Shown here piece after piece: positions 46,375-56,138 of a DNA stretch of 64,000 bases. How positions within the stretch are numbered: position 1 is the first letter of the stretch; the number at the start of each line of letters is the position of its first letter. Below the pieces are notes generated by a model that had not been told where the DNA came from, did not search any database, and saw only the letters and a program-made list of their open reading frames with translations. The stretch comes from Algibacter sp. L1A34 (GTDB lineage: Bacteria; Bacteroidota; Bacteroidia; Flavobacteriales; Flavobacteriaceae). The translations under genes were made by a program, and so were the position numbers. The stretch spans positions 1,353,501 through 1,417,500 of the forward strand of contig NZ_CP047029.1 of the NCBI RefSeq assembly GCF_009796805.1, given 5' to 3'.

Positions 46375-47859
46375 ATGTTTTCATTAAAATCTGCATTAGC
46401 AAAACCATTTGCAAAGCGTGTTTTTAAATCCATTCAAAAATGGAGTAATAATCCTGTGGAAACTCAGGAAAAAGTATTTCAAGATTTAATTGCAAAAGCA
46501 GCAGGAACCGAATTTGGAAAAGATCATGATTTTATTAGTATAAACTCTTATGCTGATTTTATTAAGCGTGTGCCTGTTCGTGATTATGAAGCTTTAAAAC
46601 CGTATGTTGAAAAAGTTGTTGCTGGAGAAAAAGATATTCTTTGGGTAGGCAAGCCTCTTTATTTTGCCAAAACATCTGGAACTACTTCAGGATCAAAATA
46701 CATTCCTATTACAAAAGAAAGTATGCCTAGCCATGTGGAAGCTGCTAGAAATGCTATTTTAATGTACATTCACGAAACAGGTAATGCTAAGTTTGTAGAT
46801 GGTAAAATGATTTTTTTACAAGGAAGTCCTATTTTAACGGAGCAAAATGGAGTGCAATTAGGCCGGCTTTCAGGAATTGTTGCGCATTATGTACCTAAAT
46901 ATCTTCAGAAAAACCGTTTACCATCATTGAAGACCAATTGTATTGACGATTGGGAAACTAAGGTGGATGCTATAGTTGAAGAAACACTGCCTGAGGACAT
47001 GACTATCATTTCTGGAATTCCATCTTGGGTACAAATGTATTTCGAGAAACTTCAGGAGAAAACAGGAAAGAAAGTCGGTGATATTTTTAAAAATTTTAAT
47101 TTATTTATATTCGGAGGCGTTAATTACGAACCTTACCGCGCAAAATTTGAGAACCTTATCGGAAGAAAAGTAGATAGTATTGAACTGTATCCGGCAAGTG
47201 AGGGCTTTTTCGCCTTTCAAGATAAGCAGAATGAAAAAGGGATGTTACTTCAATTAAATTCGGGTATTTTTTACGAATTTATAAAAGCTGACGAATTTTT
47301 TGATGAAAGTCCATTACGAATTAGCATAAAAGATGTTGAAATTGGCGTTAATTATGTGATGATAATTTCATCTAACGCAGGACTTTGGGCTTATAATATT
47401 GGCGATACTATTGAGTTTACATCAACGAAACCATATCGTGTTATTGTTTCTGGGCGTATAAAACATTTTATTTCTGCCTTTGGCGAGCATGTTATTGGGA
47501 AAGAGGTAGAGCAAGCTATGCAGGAAGCTACTGCTAATTCTGATATTAGAGTTTCAGAATTTACTGTAGCGCCTCAAATTAGTCCTTCGGAAGGATTGCC
47601 GTATCATGAATGGTTTGTAGAATTTGAAAATAACCCTGAAGACCTTTCCGCTTTAGCGAAAAAATTAGATGAGTCATTACAGAAACAAAACAGCTATTAT
47701 TTCGATTTAATTGAAGGCAAAGTGTTGCAGCCATTAAAGATTACAAAGGTTGAAAAAGATGGTTTCCAAAATTATATGAAATCTATTGGGAAATTAGGTG
47801 GGCAAAATAAAATTCCGAGGCTTTCAAATGACAGAAAAATTGTAGACCTATTACAGTAA
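46375..47859 (+). CDS. GH3-family acyl-acid--amine ligase
   Basis: A 494-residue member of the GH3 auxin-responsive promoter family of adenylate-forming enzymes. Motifs: TSGTTSGSKYIPIT (P-loop-like nucleotide site, about residue 101), EGFFAFQ, and IISSNAGLWAYNIGDTIEFTS, then a C-terminal RVSEFTVAP region. In plants GH3 proteins join amino acids to acids. The bacterial substrates are unknown. Genomic order M23, hydrolase, GH3, DUF6909. Confidence 0.88.
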   Translation: MFSLKSALAKPFAKRVFKSIQKWSNNPVETQEKVFQDLIAKAAGTEFGKDHDFISINSYADFIKRVPVRDYEALKPYVEKVVAGEKDILWVGKPLYFAKTSGTTSGSKYIPITKESMPSHVEAARNAILMYIHETGNAKFVDGKMIFLQGSPILTEQNGVQLGRLSGIVAHYVPKYLQKNRLPSLKTNCIDDWETKVDAIVEETLPEDMTIISGIPSWVQMYFEKLQEKTGKKVGDIFKNFNLFIFGGVNYEPYRAKFENLIGRKVDSIELYPASEGFFAFQDKQNEKGMLLQLNSGIFYEFIKADEFFDESPLRISIKDVEIGVNYVMIISSNAGLWAYNIGDTIEFTSTKPYRVIVSGRIKHFISAFGEHVIGKEVEQAMQEATANSDIRVSEFTVAPQISPSEGLPYHEWFVEFENNPEDLSALAKKLDESLQKQNSYYFDLIEGKVLQPLKITKVEKDGFQNYMKSIGKLGGQNKIPRLSNDRKIVDLLQ

Positions 47860-47880
47860 GAAAATTAATTAAAATAGTAG

Positions 47881-47888
47881 TACCTTTG
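47881..47888 (+). promoter_or_regulatory. Putative -7 element of the DUF6909 operon
   Basis: TACCTTTG matches TAnnTTTG, 18 nt before the ATG at 47906. It may drive transcription into the polysaccharide locus. Confidence 0.45.
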
Positions 47889-47905
47889 ACGCACTAAATT
47901 AAAAT

Positions 47906-49597
47906 ATGAGTAATAAAAAACATCACGAAAGAACGAGAGCACAAGAGAGCTCGAACGCCATTGAAAGGCTATACATTACTATGCGACACTTATTTAACCG
48001 AGGTTTCTATAAACCAATGGGTATTTCTGGTGAAACGCTAAGGAGTTCTTTGTTGTTGTTGCGACCTGAAATTTATGGTTCTATTGGCGACGAAAAAGCT
48101 GAATTAGAGGGTTTACTTTATGTAATTGATAGATTACCAATTGGTATTGAAGAGTGCATGTTTATCAATTTAACAAGTGATGAGGGTTATGGAGATTCGC
48201 ATTTTGAATCTATAATTCCACCAAAAAGACGTCGTAACTGTTATCGAATCGATGACGAGCAAATGAATATTGAAATTACACGTGGACGCTCGGAAATTTA
48301 TGATATTTTAACGCACCTTACTTTTCTTTTTGTTGAGTCTCATAAAATTAGTAGGCGAGTACTAACCAATGAAGAGGGTGAAACCACTCGCGATTGGGTA
48401 AAACTTGAAAACACTGTTTTATCTAAAAAGAAACTTAGTAAAGAAGAGCGTGAGGTTGCTATATCGCATACGGCAAATATTTTAGGGCGAACCTTTAAAG
48501 AGATTACATCTGTTTATAATGCTTTTGCAACAACTTTACAGCCTGAACGATTGTTACATATTGTATATTGGTTAGGGAAATTAGCTATAGAAGAGTTAAT
48601 TGGTAACGATAAGCGTACTATTACTTTTAGTCCCGTTTTAAGAGAGCGTATAGGTCACCATATCCATGGTGAAATATGGTCGAATACAATTAAAGAAACC
48701 TTACATAGAAATAATTTATTAGAAAGACCGATCCATGTTATTAGTGCAAATATGCACAGTGTTATGAATACGCTTTTTACACCAAATGCTTTAAAATCTA
48801 TTGTAGCTAAAAAAGATATATTCGATGTTTACGAATCTTTAAGTCATAAAGAAAACGAAAGCTTGCGCAATAAAATTTCTAAAGAAGCGTTGCAAAAAGG
48901 GATGTTTTACATCAAAGATACATCGGGTGCTAATATTGATGTCCAAATATTTGATACGAGTAAAATTGATACTTCAAAACTGGATATTCAGGTATCTGAA
49001 GCTGTTTTACAAGATAAAAAACCAGTTATTATAGTTATGGACTATGCTTTTGGAGAGCAAGCTTATGAAACTATAGACGAATTATTAAAGCCTTATAAAC
49101 CAAAAGGAAAAGAAAAGGTACATTTAAATATAGAGTCTTTATCGATTATGGGAAAGGCAGGTATTCTAGAAGGTGGTAAAGGTGATATTATGATACCATC
49201 TGCACATATTTTTGAAGGAACTGCAGATAATTATCCTTTTGATAACGAATTGAAAAGAGAAGATTTAGAAGGTAAAGGTGTAAATGTTTACGACGGAGCT
49301 ATGATTACGGTTTTAGGAACATCGCTTCAAAATAAAGATATTTTAAAGTTTTTTTACAATTCTACATGGAATGTAATAGGTTTAGAAATGGAAGGTGCAC
49401 ATTACCAAAAAGCAATACAAGCCGCATCGAAAGTAAGAGGAAGTATAAGCCGAGATGTAAAAGTGCGTTATGCATATTACGCGAGTGATAACCCTTTAGA
49501 AACAGGAGGTACATTAGCATCGGGAGGTTTAGGAGCCTCTGGAGTAAGACCTACATATTTAATTACAAGAACTATATTAGAACAAATATTAAATTAA
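47906..49597 (+). CDS. DUF6909-family protein
   Basis: A 563-residue soluble protein without signal peptide or membrane helix. I recognise it as the conserved Bacteroidota family DUF6909, from the opening SSNAIERLYITMRHLFNRGFYKPMGISG and the end ASGGLGASGVRPTYLITRTILEQ. The second half (GLEMEGAHYQKAIQ, YYASDNPLETGG, NMHSVMNTLF) hints at a nucleoside-phosphorylase-like or related fold, but I cannot assign a reaction. Ends 5 nt before the Wzz-like gene, so co-transcription with the polysaccharide locus is likely. Confidence 0.7.
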   Translation: MSNKKHHERTRAQESSNAIERLYITMRHLFNRGFYKPMGISGETLRSSLLLLRPEIYGSIGDEKAELEGLLYVIDRLPIGIEECMFINLTSDEGYGDSHFESIIPPKRRRNCYRIDDEQMNIEITRGRSEIYDILTHLTFLFVESHKISRRVLTNEEGETTRDWVKLENTVLSKKKLSKEEREVAISHTANILGRTFKEITSVYNAFATTLQPERLLHIVYWLGKLAIEELIGNDKRTITFSPVLRERIGHHIHGEIWSNTIKETLHRNNLLERPIHVISANMHSVMNTLFTPNALKSIVAKKDIFDVYESLSHKENESLRNKISKEALQKGMFYIKDTSGANIDVQIFDTSKIDTSKLDIQVSEAVLQDKKPVIIVMDYAFGEQAYETIDELLKPYKPKGKEKVHLNIESLSIMGKAGILEGGKGDIMIPSAHIFEGTADNYPFDNELKREDLEGKGVNVYDGAMITVLGTSLQNKDILKFFYNSTWNVIGLEMEGAHYQKAIQAASKVRGSISRDVKVRYAYYASDNPLETGGTLASGGLGASGVRPTYLITRTILEQILN

Positions 49598-49601
49598 AAT
49601 T

Positions 49602-50669
49602 ATGAGTAAAGAGTTACCACAACCACAAGAGTCTGAAGAGGTAGATTTAGGTCAGTTATTTAAACTTATAGGCAAAGCTTTCGATAGATTATTTAAGTTT
49701 ATTGGAGGGTTTTTTATTGGGATATTTAAATTGTTTATAAATATGCTTTCTCATTTTTATAAAAGAAAAATTTGGTATGCGTCAGCAGTGATTTTAGGTC
49801 TTGTTATTGGTTTTGGTATAGATTCAACATCTGATAAATCTTATGGAGCTAGTCTGTTTATTGAAACTAATTTTAATTCGGCGAGACAAGTTTATGAGAA
49901 TATTAAGCAGTTTAATCAATTAGCGGGTAAAGATAAAGATGTAGTAGAGCTTTCTAAAAGGTTAAATATTACCGAAGAAGAGGCTTCTGCCTTAAAAGGT
50001 TTTTATATTGAACCTGATATTGATGAAAATATTATTGCAGAGGAATACTCGAATTATTATAAAAAATTAGATTCTATTTCTAGATTAGAAATGACTTATG
50101 ATCGGTATAAAGAATCTTTAACGCCATATAACTTTAAAACACATCAAATAGGTGTAGCGGCAACGGATAAAAGAATTTATAAAAAAATTGAAAAAGCTTT
50201 TATAAAAGAAATTTCTAGCAACAGTTATTTAGAAGAAGTTCTTAAGGTTAATGTTGATAACTTAGATAAACAAGATGATGCTCTTTTAATACAGATAGAA
50301 AAAACAGACTCATTAGTAAAAGAATATTTGAATATAAGAATAAACGAATCTAATAAGGAAGGTGTTTCGAGTTCTGGAACTAACTTATACATGGGCGATG
50401 CTGAATCTGCTAGTTTAATTGTGGATGAGTCTAAAGTTATTGAAAAACGCCTTGATTTGGAAGCACAACGAAGAGCGATTAATACTAATAGGGTCGAACA
50501 AAAGAATATTATTAACGTCCTAGCTAATTTCCCAGCTACAGGTTACGATATAAGAAACTGGTACAATAAAATGAAAATTTTAATACCATTAGTGATGTTT
50601 TTATTAACATTTTCTGTTTTTATGATTATTGGGTTAGGTAAGTATTTAGATAAGGAAAGTAACAAGTAA
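49602..50669 (+). CDS. Wzz-like chain-length regulator candidate
   Basis: A 355-residue protein with the topology of polysaccharide co-polymerases: cytoplasmic N terminus, TM1 (about residues 60-78, YASAVILGLVIGFGI), a long helical periplasmic domain (80-320) and TM2 (about 325-346). It lacks the clear PxxPxxP motif of classical Wzz, so the assignment rests on topology and on its place at the head of the locus. It is preceded by a DUF6909 gene and followed by rmlB. Confidence 0.6.
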   Translation: MSKELPQPQESEEVDLGQLFKLIGKAFDRLFKFIGGFFIGIFKLFINMLSHFYKRKIWYASAVILGLVIGFGIDSTSDKSYGASLFIETNFNSARQVYENIKQFNQLAGKDKDVVELSKRLNITEEEASALKGFYIEPDIDENIIAEEYSNYYKKLDSISRLEMTYDRYKESLTPYNFKTHQIGVAATDKRIYKKIEKAFIKEISSNSYLEEVLKVNVDNLDKQDDALLIQIEKTDSLVKEYLNIRINESNKEGVSSSGTNLYMGDAESASLIVDESKVIEKRLDLEAQRRAINTNRVEQKNIINVLANFPATGYDIRNWYNKMKILIPLVMFLLTFSVFMIIGLGKYLDKESNK

Positions 50670-50679
50670 AACTAATTAA

Positions 50680-51723
50680 ATGACTATTTTAATTACTGGC
50701 GGAGCGGGTTTTATTGGGTCTCATGTAGTCAGGTTATTTGTAAAAAAGTATCCAGATTATCATATTTTTAATTTAGATGCATTAACATATGCTGGTAATT
50801 TAGAAAACCTTAAAGATATTGAGTCTAGTAATAATTATACATTTATAAAAGCGGATATTACTAACGAGCGATTTATTAATGATCTTTTTACTAAGTATAA
50901 ATTTGATAAAGTTATTCATTTGGCTGCCGAATCACATGTAGACCGTTCTATTAAAGATCCTTTGGCTTTTGTTAGAACAAATGTTATTGGAACCATGAAT
51001 CTTTTGAATGCTTTTAAATTATGTTGGAAAGCCGATTTTAGTAATAAACTTTTTTATCACGTAAGTACAGATGAGGTTTATGGAACATTAGGAGAAACAG
51101 GTTTGTTTACAGAATCAACTTCTTATAATCCAAATTCGCCTTATTCGGCATCAAAAGCAAGTTCAGATCATTTTGTTAGAGCGTATGGGGAAACTTATGA
51201 TATGCCTTATGTTATCACAAATTGTTCAAATAACTATGGTCAAAATCAGTTTCCAGAAAAGTTAATTCCTTTATTCATTAATAATATAATTAAAAACAAA
51301 CCATTACCCGTTTATGGAGATGGTAATTACACTAGAGATTGGTTGTATGTTGTAGATCATGCCATAGCTATAGATTTAGTGTTTCACAAAGGGGTAAATA
51401 GGGAAACATATAATATAGGAGGTTTTAATGAGTGGAAGAATATTGATTTAGTGAAGCTGTTATGCAAACAAATGGATGTTCAATTGAATAGAGAAGAGGG
51501 TATGTCGGAGAAGTTAATTACATATGTAAAAGATCGCCCAGGACATGATTTAAGATACGCCATTGATGCCTCAAAAATAAGAGAAGAGTTAGGCTGGGAG
51601 CCTTCAGTTACTTTTGAACAAGGTTTAGAAAGAACAATTACATGGTATTTAAGTAATGAAGATTGGTTAAATAATGTAACAAGTGGACAATACCAATCTT
51701 ATTACGAAAAGCAGTATAATTAA
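50680..51723 (+). CDS. rmlB: dTDP-glucose 4,6-dehydratase
   Basis: A 347-residue short-chain dehydrogenase-type enzyme that converts dTDP-glucose to dTDP-4-keto-6-deoxyglucose. The NAD-binding motif is GGAGFIGSHVVR (residues 7-18), then HLAAESHVDRSI, STDEVYG, the catalytic YSASKASSDHFVRAY motif, and NNYGQNQFPEKLIP. Length is typical. The start is 10 nt after the Wzz-like gene, and rmlA begins 12 nt after its stop. Confidence 0.95.
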   Translation: MTILITGGAGFIGSHVVRLFVKKYPDYHIFNLDALTYAGNLENLKDIESSNNYTFIKADITNERFINDLFTKYKFDKVIHLAAESHVDRSIKDPLAFVRTNVIGTMNLLNAFKLCWKADFSNKLFYHVSTDEVYGTLGETGLFTESTSYNPNSPYSASKASSDHFVRAYGETYDMPYVITNCSNNYGQNQFPEKLIPLFINNIIKNKPLPVYGDGNYTRDWLYVVDHAIAIDLVFHKGVNRETYNIGGFNEWKNIDLVKLLCKQMDVQLNREEGMSEKLITYVKDRPGHDLRYAIDASKIREELGWEPSVTFEQGLERTITWYLSNEDWLNNVTSGQYQSYYEKQYN

Positions 51724-51735
51724 TAATACATAGTT

Positions 51736-52602
51736 ATGAAAGGAATTATATTAGCAGGTGGTTCAGGAACTAGGTTACACCCCTTAACGTTATCGGTAAG
51801 TAAACAACTTATGCCTATTTACGATAAGCCTATGATTTATTATCCTCTTTCAACTTTAATGCTTGCCGGCATAAATGAAGTTTTAATTATTTCAACACCT
51901 AAAGATTTATCTTTATTCAAGGATTTATTGGGTGATGGCAAAAAGTATGGGTGTAAGTTTGAATATGCTGTTCAGGATGCCCCCAATGGTTTAGCTGAGG
52001 CTTTTATTATAGGAGAAGAATTTATAGGTAGCGATAAAGTTGCATTAATTCTTGGTGATAATATTTTTTACGGAACAGGATTAACAGAACTATTGCAGGC
52101 AAATAATGATCCTGAAGGAGGAATTATTTATGCGTATAGAGTTCATGATCCTGAACGCTATGGTGTTGTTGAGTTTGATAAAAATGGACATGCAATTTCA
52201 ATAGAAGAAAAGCCAGAACACCCTAAATCAAATTATGCTGTGCCTGGTATTTATTTTTACGACAATTCCGTTGTAGAAATTGCAAAAAACATAAAACCTA
52301 GCCATAGAGGAGAATTAGAAATCACAGATATTAATAGAGCGTATTTAGAGCAAGGAAAATTAAATGTTAGTATACTAGATAGGGGAACAGCTTGGTTAGA
52401 TACAGGGACCTTTCAATCACTTATGCAGGCTTCACAGTTTGTTGAAGTGATTGAGGAACGACAAGGACTAAAAATAGGTGCCATTGAAGGTGCTGCATTT
52501 GAAATGGGATATATTAATAAAGAAGAGTTTAAAGCGTTAGCATTACCATTATTAAAAAGTGGATATGGTAAAAACTTGTTAGGGTTATTGAATAATAAAT
52601 AA
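51736..52602 (+). CDS. rmlA: Glucose-1-phosphate thymidylyltransferase
   Basis: A 288-residue nucleotidyltransferase making dTDP-glucose. The signature [39 protein letters not shown] is at residues 7-45. LGDNIFYG and [20 protein letters not shown] lie in the middle, and [15 protein letters not shown] closes the active site. Its stop overlaps the rmlC start (TAATG). Confidence 0.96.
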   Translation: MKGIILAGGSGTRLHPLTLSVSKQLMPIYDKPMIYYPLSTLMLAGINEVLIISTPKDLSLFKDLLGDGKKYGCKFEYAVQDAPNGLAEAFIIGEEFIGSDKVALILGDNIFYGTGLTELLQANNDPEGGIIYAYRVHDPERYGVVEFDKNGHAISIEEKPEHPKSNYAVPGIYFYDNSVVEIAKNIKPSHRGELEITDINRAYLEQGKLNVSILDRGTAWLDTGTFQSLMQASQFVEVIEERQGLKIGAIEGAAFEMGYINKEEFKALALPLLKSGYGKNLLGLLNNK

Positions 52603-53147
52603 TGAAGGTTACAGAAACAAAATTACAAGGGTGTTATATTTTAGAACCCAAAATATTTAAAGATAAACGAGGTTGTTTTTTTGAGAGTTTTAACGAAGCA
52701 ATGTTTAATCAATTGATAGGAGAAAATGTTAATTTTGTACAAGACAACGAATCGTTTTCATCTAAAGGGGTATTAAGAGGTTTGCATTATCAAACAGGAG
52801 AGTATGCGCAAGCTAAACTGGTTCGTGTTGTTAAAGGAAGTGTTTTAGACGTAGCTGTAGATTTAAGAAAAGAGTCTGTAACATTCGGTCAATATTTTTC
52901 AATTGAGTTAACAGAAGAAAATAAAAAACAATTATTTATTCCTCGTGGTTTTGCACATGGCTTTGTTGTTTTGAGTGATACTGCAATTTTTTCATATAAA
53001 TGCGATAATTTTTATAATAAAGAGTCAGAAGGAGGAATTCTTTTTAACGATCCAACATTGAATATTGATTGGGTAATGTCAAAGGAAGAGTTTATTGTTT
53101 CTGAAAAAGATTTGATTTTACGAACCTTTAACGATTTATTTAAATAA
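52602..53147 (+). CDS. rmlC: dTDP-4-dehydrorhamnose 3,5-epimerase
   Basis: A 181-residue cupin-fold epimerase. Motifs: FKDKRGCFFESFNEAMF, NFVQDNESFSSKGVLRGLHYQ (catalytic His in RGLHYQ), KLVRVVKGSVLDVAVDLR and FIPRGFAHGFVVLSD. All conserved residues are present. It overlaps rmlA by 1 nt. The next gene, rmlD, is broken. Confidence 0.95.
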   Translation: MKVTETKLQGCYILEPKIFKDKRGCFFESFNEAMFNQLIGENVNFVQDNESFSSKGVLRGLHYQTGEYAQAKLVRVVKGSVLDVAVDLRKESVTFGQYFSIELTEENKKQLFIPRGFAHGFVVLSDTAIFSYKCDNFYNKESEGGILFNDPTLNIDWVMSKEEFIVSEKDLILRTFNDLFK

Positions 53148-53149
53148 TT

Positions 53150-53878
53150 ATGCAAGTATTTGTCACGGGATCTACAGGACAATTAGGTGAAACGATAGAA
53201 GAATTGTATCTAAACAACAATTAAGGTATTGAATTTATATTCTCCTCTAAATCGAAATTGGATATTGCAGATATTAACTCAATACAAAATATATTTGAAA
53301 CAGAACAATTTGATTGCTGCATTAGTTGTGCGGCATATACTTAATGTTGAGCAAGCTGAAATAACACCAAAAACAGCTTTTGAGGTAAATGGAGAAGGTG
53401 TTAAGAGGCTTTATAAAGTCTGTAAATAATTTTGTGTGGTTTTAATTCGTATTTCAACAGATTATGTATTTGATGGAGACAAAGAAATGGGCTATACACC
53501 CAAAGACTTACCTAATTCAATCAATGAATATTGAAAGTCAAAACTGCAAGGAGAAAAATATATTCAAGATATTTTAGAACGCTATTTTATTATAAGAACC
53601 TCTTGACTGTATAGTAAAAAACAAAACAGAACAAAAGCTATGCCTAACAGATTCTCAAATAGATTTTCCTACAGATACAATTAGTTTAAGTTTATTGAAA
53701 GATAAAAGAAGGTGGTTTTGTCATATATCAGTTTAAAGATAAACAGGTAATGACTTGATATAGCTTTACGAAGAAAATATTATTAGAGAATAATATCTAT
53801 GAAAGCATAACTCTTGTAAAAACCAACAAATATCGTACTTTTGCTTTACGACCAAAAAAATTAGTTTTGGTGATTTAA
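53150..53878 (+). pseudogene. rmlD: Broken dTDP-4-dehydrorhamnose reductase
   Basis: The start ATG at 53150 and the opening VFVTGSTGQLGE fit RmlD, but TAA at 53222-53224 stops it after 24 residues. Downstream fragments are recognisable: EQFDCCISCAAYT, then a one-base insertion shifts frame into NVEQAEITPKTAFEVNGEGV, LIRISTDYVFDGDK, EY-stop-KSKLQGEKYI, and a C-terminal YRTFALRPK. Further in-frame stops appear where Trp or Gly codons would be expected. The first 24 residues could still be made. It therefore cannot give a working reductase; a second copy may exist elsewhere, since the final step of dTDP-L-rhamnose synthesis needs it. Confidence 0.88.
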
Positions 53879-53972
53879 GCGTATAAGTGAAATTAGTTTT
53901 TTTTGAGAAGTATTCTATTCTCAATAATTAAGTAGTTTTAAAATATTAACAAAATTTTAATTAACAAAAGAA

Positions 53973-54992
53973 ATGTTTGATTTAACGGGGAAATCTATTT
54001 TAATAACAGGAGGAACGGGTTCTCTTGGGAAGGCACTTACGTCTCATATACTAAATAAATATCCAGAAACGAGAAGATTAATTATTTACTCAAGAGATGA
54101 ACAAAAACAATTTCAAATGGCTCAGGAATATTCTTCAAAGGATTATCCACAAATACGTTATTTTATTGGGGATGTTAGAGATAAGGAACGATTAGTTAGA
54201 GCTTTTCAAGGTGTTGATTATGTTATTCATGCAGCTGCAATGAAACATGTTCATATAGCAGAATATAACCCAGACGAGTGCATTAAAACTAATATTGGAG
54301 GGGCAGAAAATGTAGTTGATGCTTGTCTAAAAACAAAAGTAGAACGCGTTGTTGCTCTTTCTACAGATAAAGCATGTGCACCAATAAATTTATATGGAGC
54401 AACTAAATTAACCTCAGACAAATTATTTATTGCCGCTAATAATATTAAAGGTGATAACGAAATTCATTTTTCAGTAGTAAGATATGGTAATGTTATGGGA
54501 TCTAATGGATCCGTAATTCCTTTTTTTATTAATAAAAAGAAAGAAAATAACACTTTACCTATTACAGACCCTAATATGACCCGTTTTAATATTTCTCTTC
54601 AGGGTGGCGTAGATATGGTTATGCATGCTTTAGAACATGCTTGGGGAGGAGAGTTATTTGTTCCTAAAATACCTTCTTATAAAATTATGGATGTAGCTGA
54701 AGCTATCGGTCCAAATTGTGAAAAACCAGTAGTTGGAATTCGTCCAGGTGAAAAAGTACATGAAGAAATGATTACACCTTCAGATTCTTTTTACACCTAT
54801 GACCTTGGTAAATATTATACCATACTACCAGCAACTCATCAATGGAAAATAGAGGATTTTGTTAAAACTTTTAATGCTAAAAAAGCACCATTAGGGTTTA
54901 GCTACAACTCAGGTGAAAATGATGATTGGGAAACTGTAGAGAGCTTAAGAACATTAATAAAGGAACACGTAGATTCTAATTTCACTGTATAG
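53973..54992 (+). CDS. pseB: UDP-N-acetylglucosamine 4,6-dehydratase (inverting), PseB
   Basis: A 339-residue short-chain dehydrogenase-type enzyme, first step of pseudaminic acid synthesis. NAD site ITGGTGSLGKALTSHIL (about residues 10-26), then YVIHAAAMKHVHIAEYNPDECIKTNIGGAENVVD and STDKACAPINLYGATKLTSDKLF. The MTRFNISL region follows and the C-terminal RPGEKVHEEMI is typical of PseB. The GATK segment carries the catalytic Tyr-Lys. pseC follows without a gap. Confidence 0.95.
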   Translation: MFDLTGKSILITGGTGSLGKALTSHILNKYPETRRLIIYSRDEQKQFQMAQEYSSKDYPQIRYFIGDVRDKERLVRAFQGVDYVIHAAAMKHVHIAEYNPDECIKTNIGGAENVVDACLKTKVERVVALSTDKACAPINLYGATKLTSDKLFIAANNIKGDNEIHFSVVRYGNVMGSNGSVIPFFINKKKENNTLPITDPNMTRFNISLQGGVDMVMHALEHAWGGELFVPKIPSYKIMDVAEAIGPNCEKPVVGIRPGEKVHEEMITPSDSFYTYDLGKYYTILPATHQWKIEDFVKTFNAKKAPLGFSYNSGENDDWETVESLRTLIKEHVDSNFTV

Positions 54993-56138
54993 ATGAAAGC
55001 AATACCTTACGGAAGACAAAACATCGAGCAAGATGATATTGATGCAGTAGTATCAACATTGAAGGCTGATTTTTTAACTCAAGGACCAAAAGTTAAAGAG
55101 TTTGAGGATAAGTTTGCGGCATATGTGGGTGCTAAATATGCAGTGGCAGTTAATAATGCTACTTCAGGATTACATTTAGCCGTTTTGGCCTTAGATTTAA
55201 AAGAGGGAGAACGTGTAATTACTACCCCAATTACCTTTGCAGCATCAGCAAATTGTGTGCGATATGCTGGTGGAGAAGTTTGGTTTGCGGACATCGATCC
55301 AGAATCTTATGTATTATCTTTAGAAAGCACTAGAAAACTTATTGAAAGTAAACCAAAAGGTTTTTTCAAAGGTATTATTCCAGTAGATTTTGCTGGACTT
55401 CCAGTGGATTTAGAAGCGTTTAGAAATTTAGCCAACGAGCACGGTTTATGGATAATTGAAGATGCTTGCCATGCACCTGGTGGTTCTTTCAAAGATTCTA
55501 ACGGCGTAAAACAAATGTGTGGAAATGGTAATTATGCCGATATAGGCATATTTTCATTTCACCCAGTAAAACATATAGCATGTGGCGAAGGTGGAATGAT
55601 AACGACCAATTCCGAAAAATTATACAAAAAACTTGCTTCCTTAAGAACGCATGGTATTACCAAAGAAAACATGGCAGAAGATCATGGAGGTTGGTTTTAT
55701 GAAATGCAAGAATTAGGCTATAATTATAGATTAACAGATATTCAATCTGCTTTAGGGATTACACAACTTGCTAAGAACGAAGCAGGAGTAGTCAGAAGAA
55801 ACGAAATAGCCAATGCATATAAAGAAGCCTTTAAAGTAATAATCAAATTTCAAAACTTGCCTGATGGTGTTTTAAATGCGCACCATTTGTTTGTAATTGA
55901 AGTGGAAGATAGAAAAGGGTTGTACGATTTTTTAAGAACTCATAATATCTTTACGCAAATACATTATATTCCTGTGCATACATTGCCCTACTATAAAGAA
56001 ATAGGTTACGGAAGCGCAAGTTTAAAGAACGCAGAAAATTATTATTCTAAATGTATTAGTTTGCCGATGTACCCTAGCCTAACAAATGAAGAGCAAGGTT
56101 TCGTTATAGAAAAAGTATTAACTTATTTAAATGGGTAA
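54993..56138 (+). CDS. pseC: UDP-4-amino-4,6-dideoxy-AltNAc aminotransferase, PseC
   Basis: A 381-residue PLP aminotransferase of the DegT/DnrJ/EryC1 family. PYGRQNIEQDDIDAVVSTLKADFLTQGPKV is the family opening. EDACHAPGG provides the PLP-phosphate region, and the internal aldimine Lys193 lies in FHPVKHIACGEGG. The GYNYRLTDIQSALGITQL signature is typical of PseC. It starts right after pseB and its 3' end overlaps pseF by 8 nt, an operon arrangement. Confidence 0.95.
   Translation: MKAIPYGRQNIEQDDIDAVVSTLKADFLTQGPKVKEFEDKFAAYVGAKYAVAVNNATSGLHLAVLALDLKEGERVITTPITFAASANCVRYAGGEVWFADIDPESYVLSLESTRKLIESKPKGFFKGIIPVDFAGLPVDLEAFRNLANEHGLWIIEDACHAPGGSFKDSNGVKQMCGNGNYADIGIFSFHPVKHIACGEGGMITTNSEKLYKKLASLRTHGITKENMAEDHGGWFYEMQELGYNYRLTDIQSALGITQLAKNEAGVVRRNEIANAYKEAFKVIIKFQNLPDGVLNAHHLFVIEVEDRKGLYDFLRTHNIFTQIHYIPVHTLPYYKEIGYGSASLKNAENYYSKCISLPMYPSLTNEEQGFVIEKVLTYLNG

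Noticed and set aside
53229-53429. A 66-codon frame starting MNLYSPLNRN
   Set aside because: Its second half is the RmlD fragment NVEQAEITPKTAFEVNGEGV. The first half is an out-of-frame reading of the same pseudogene.
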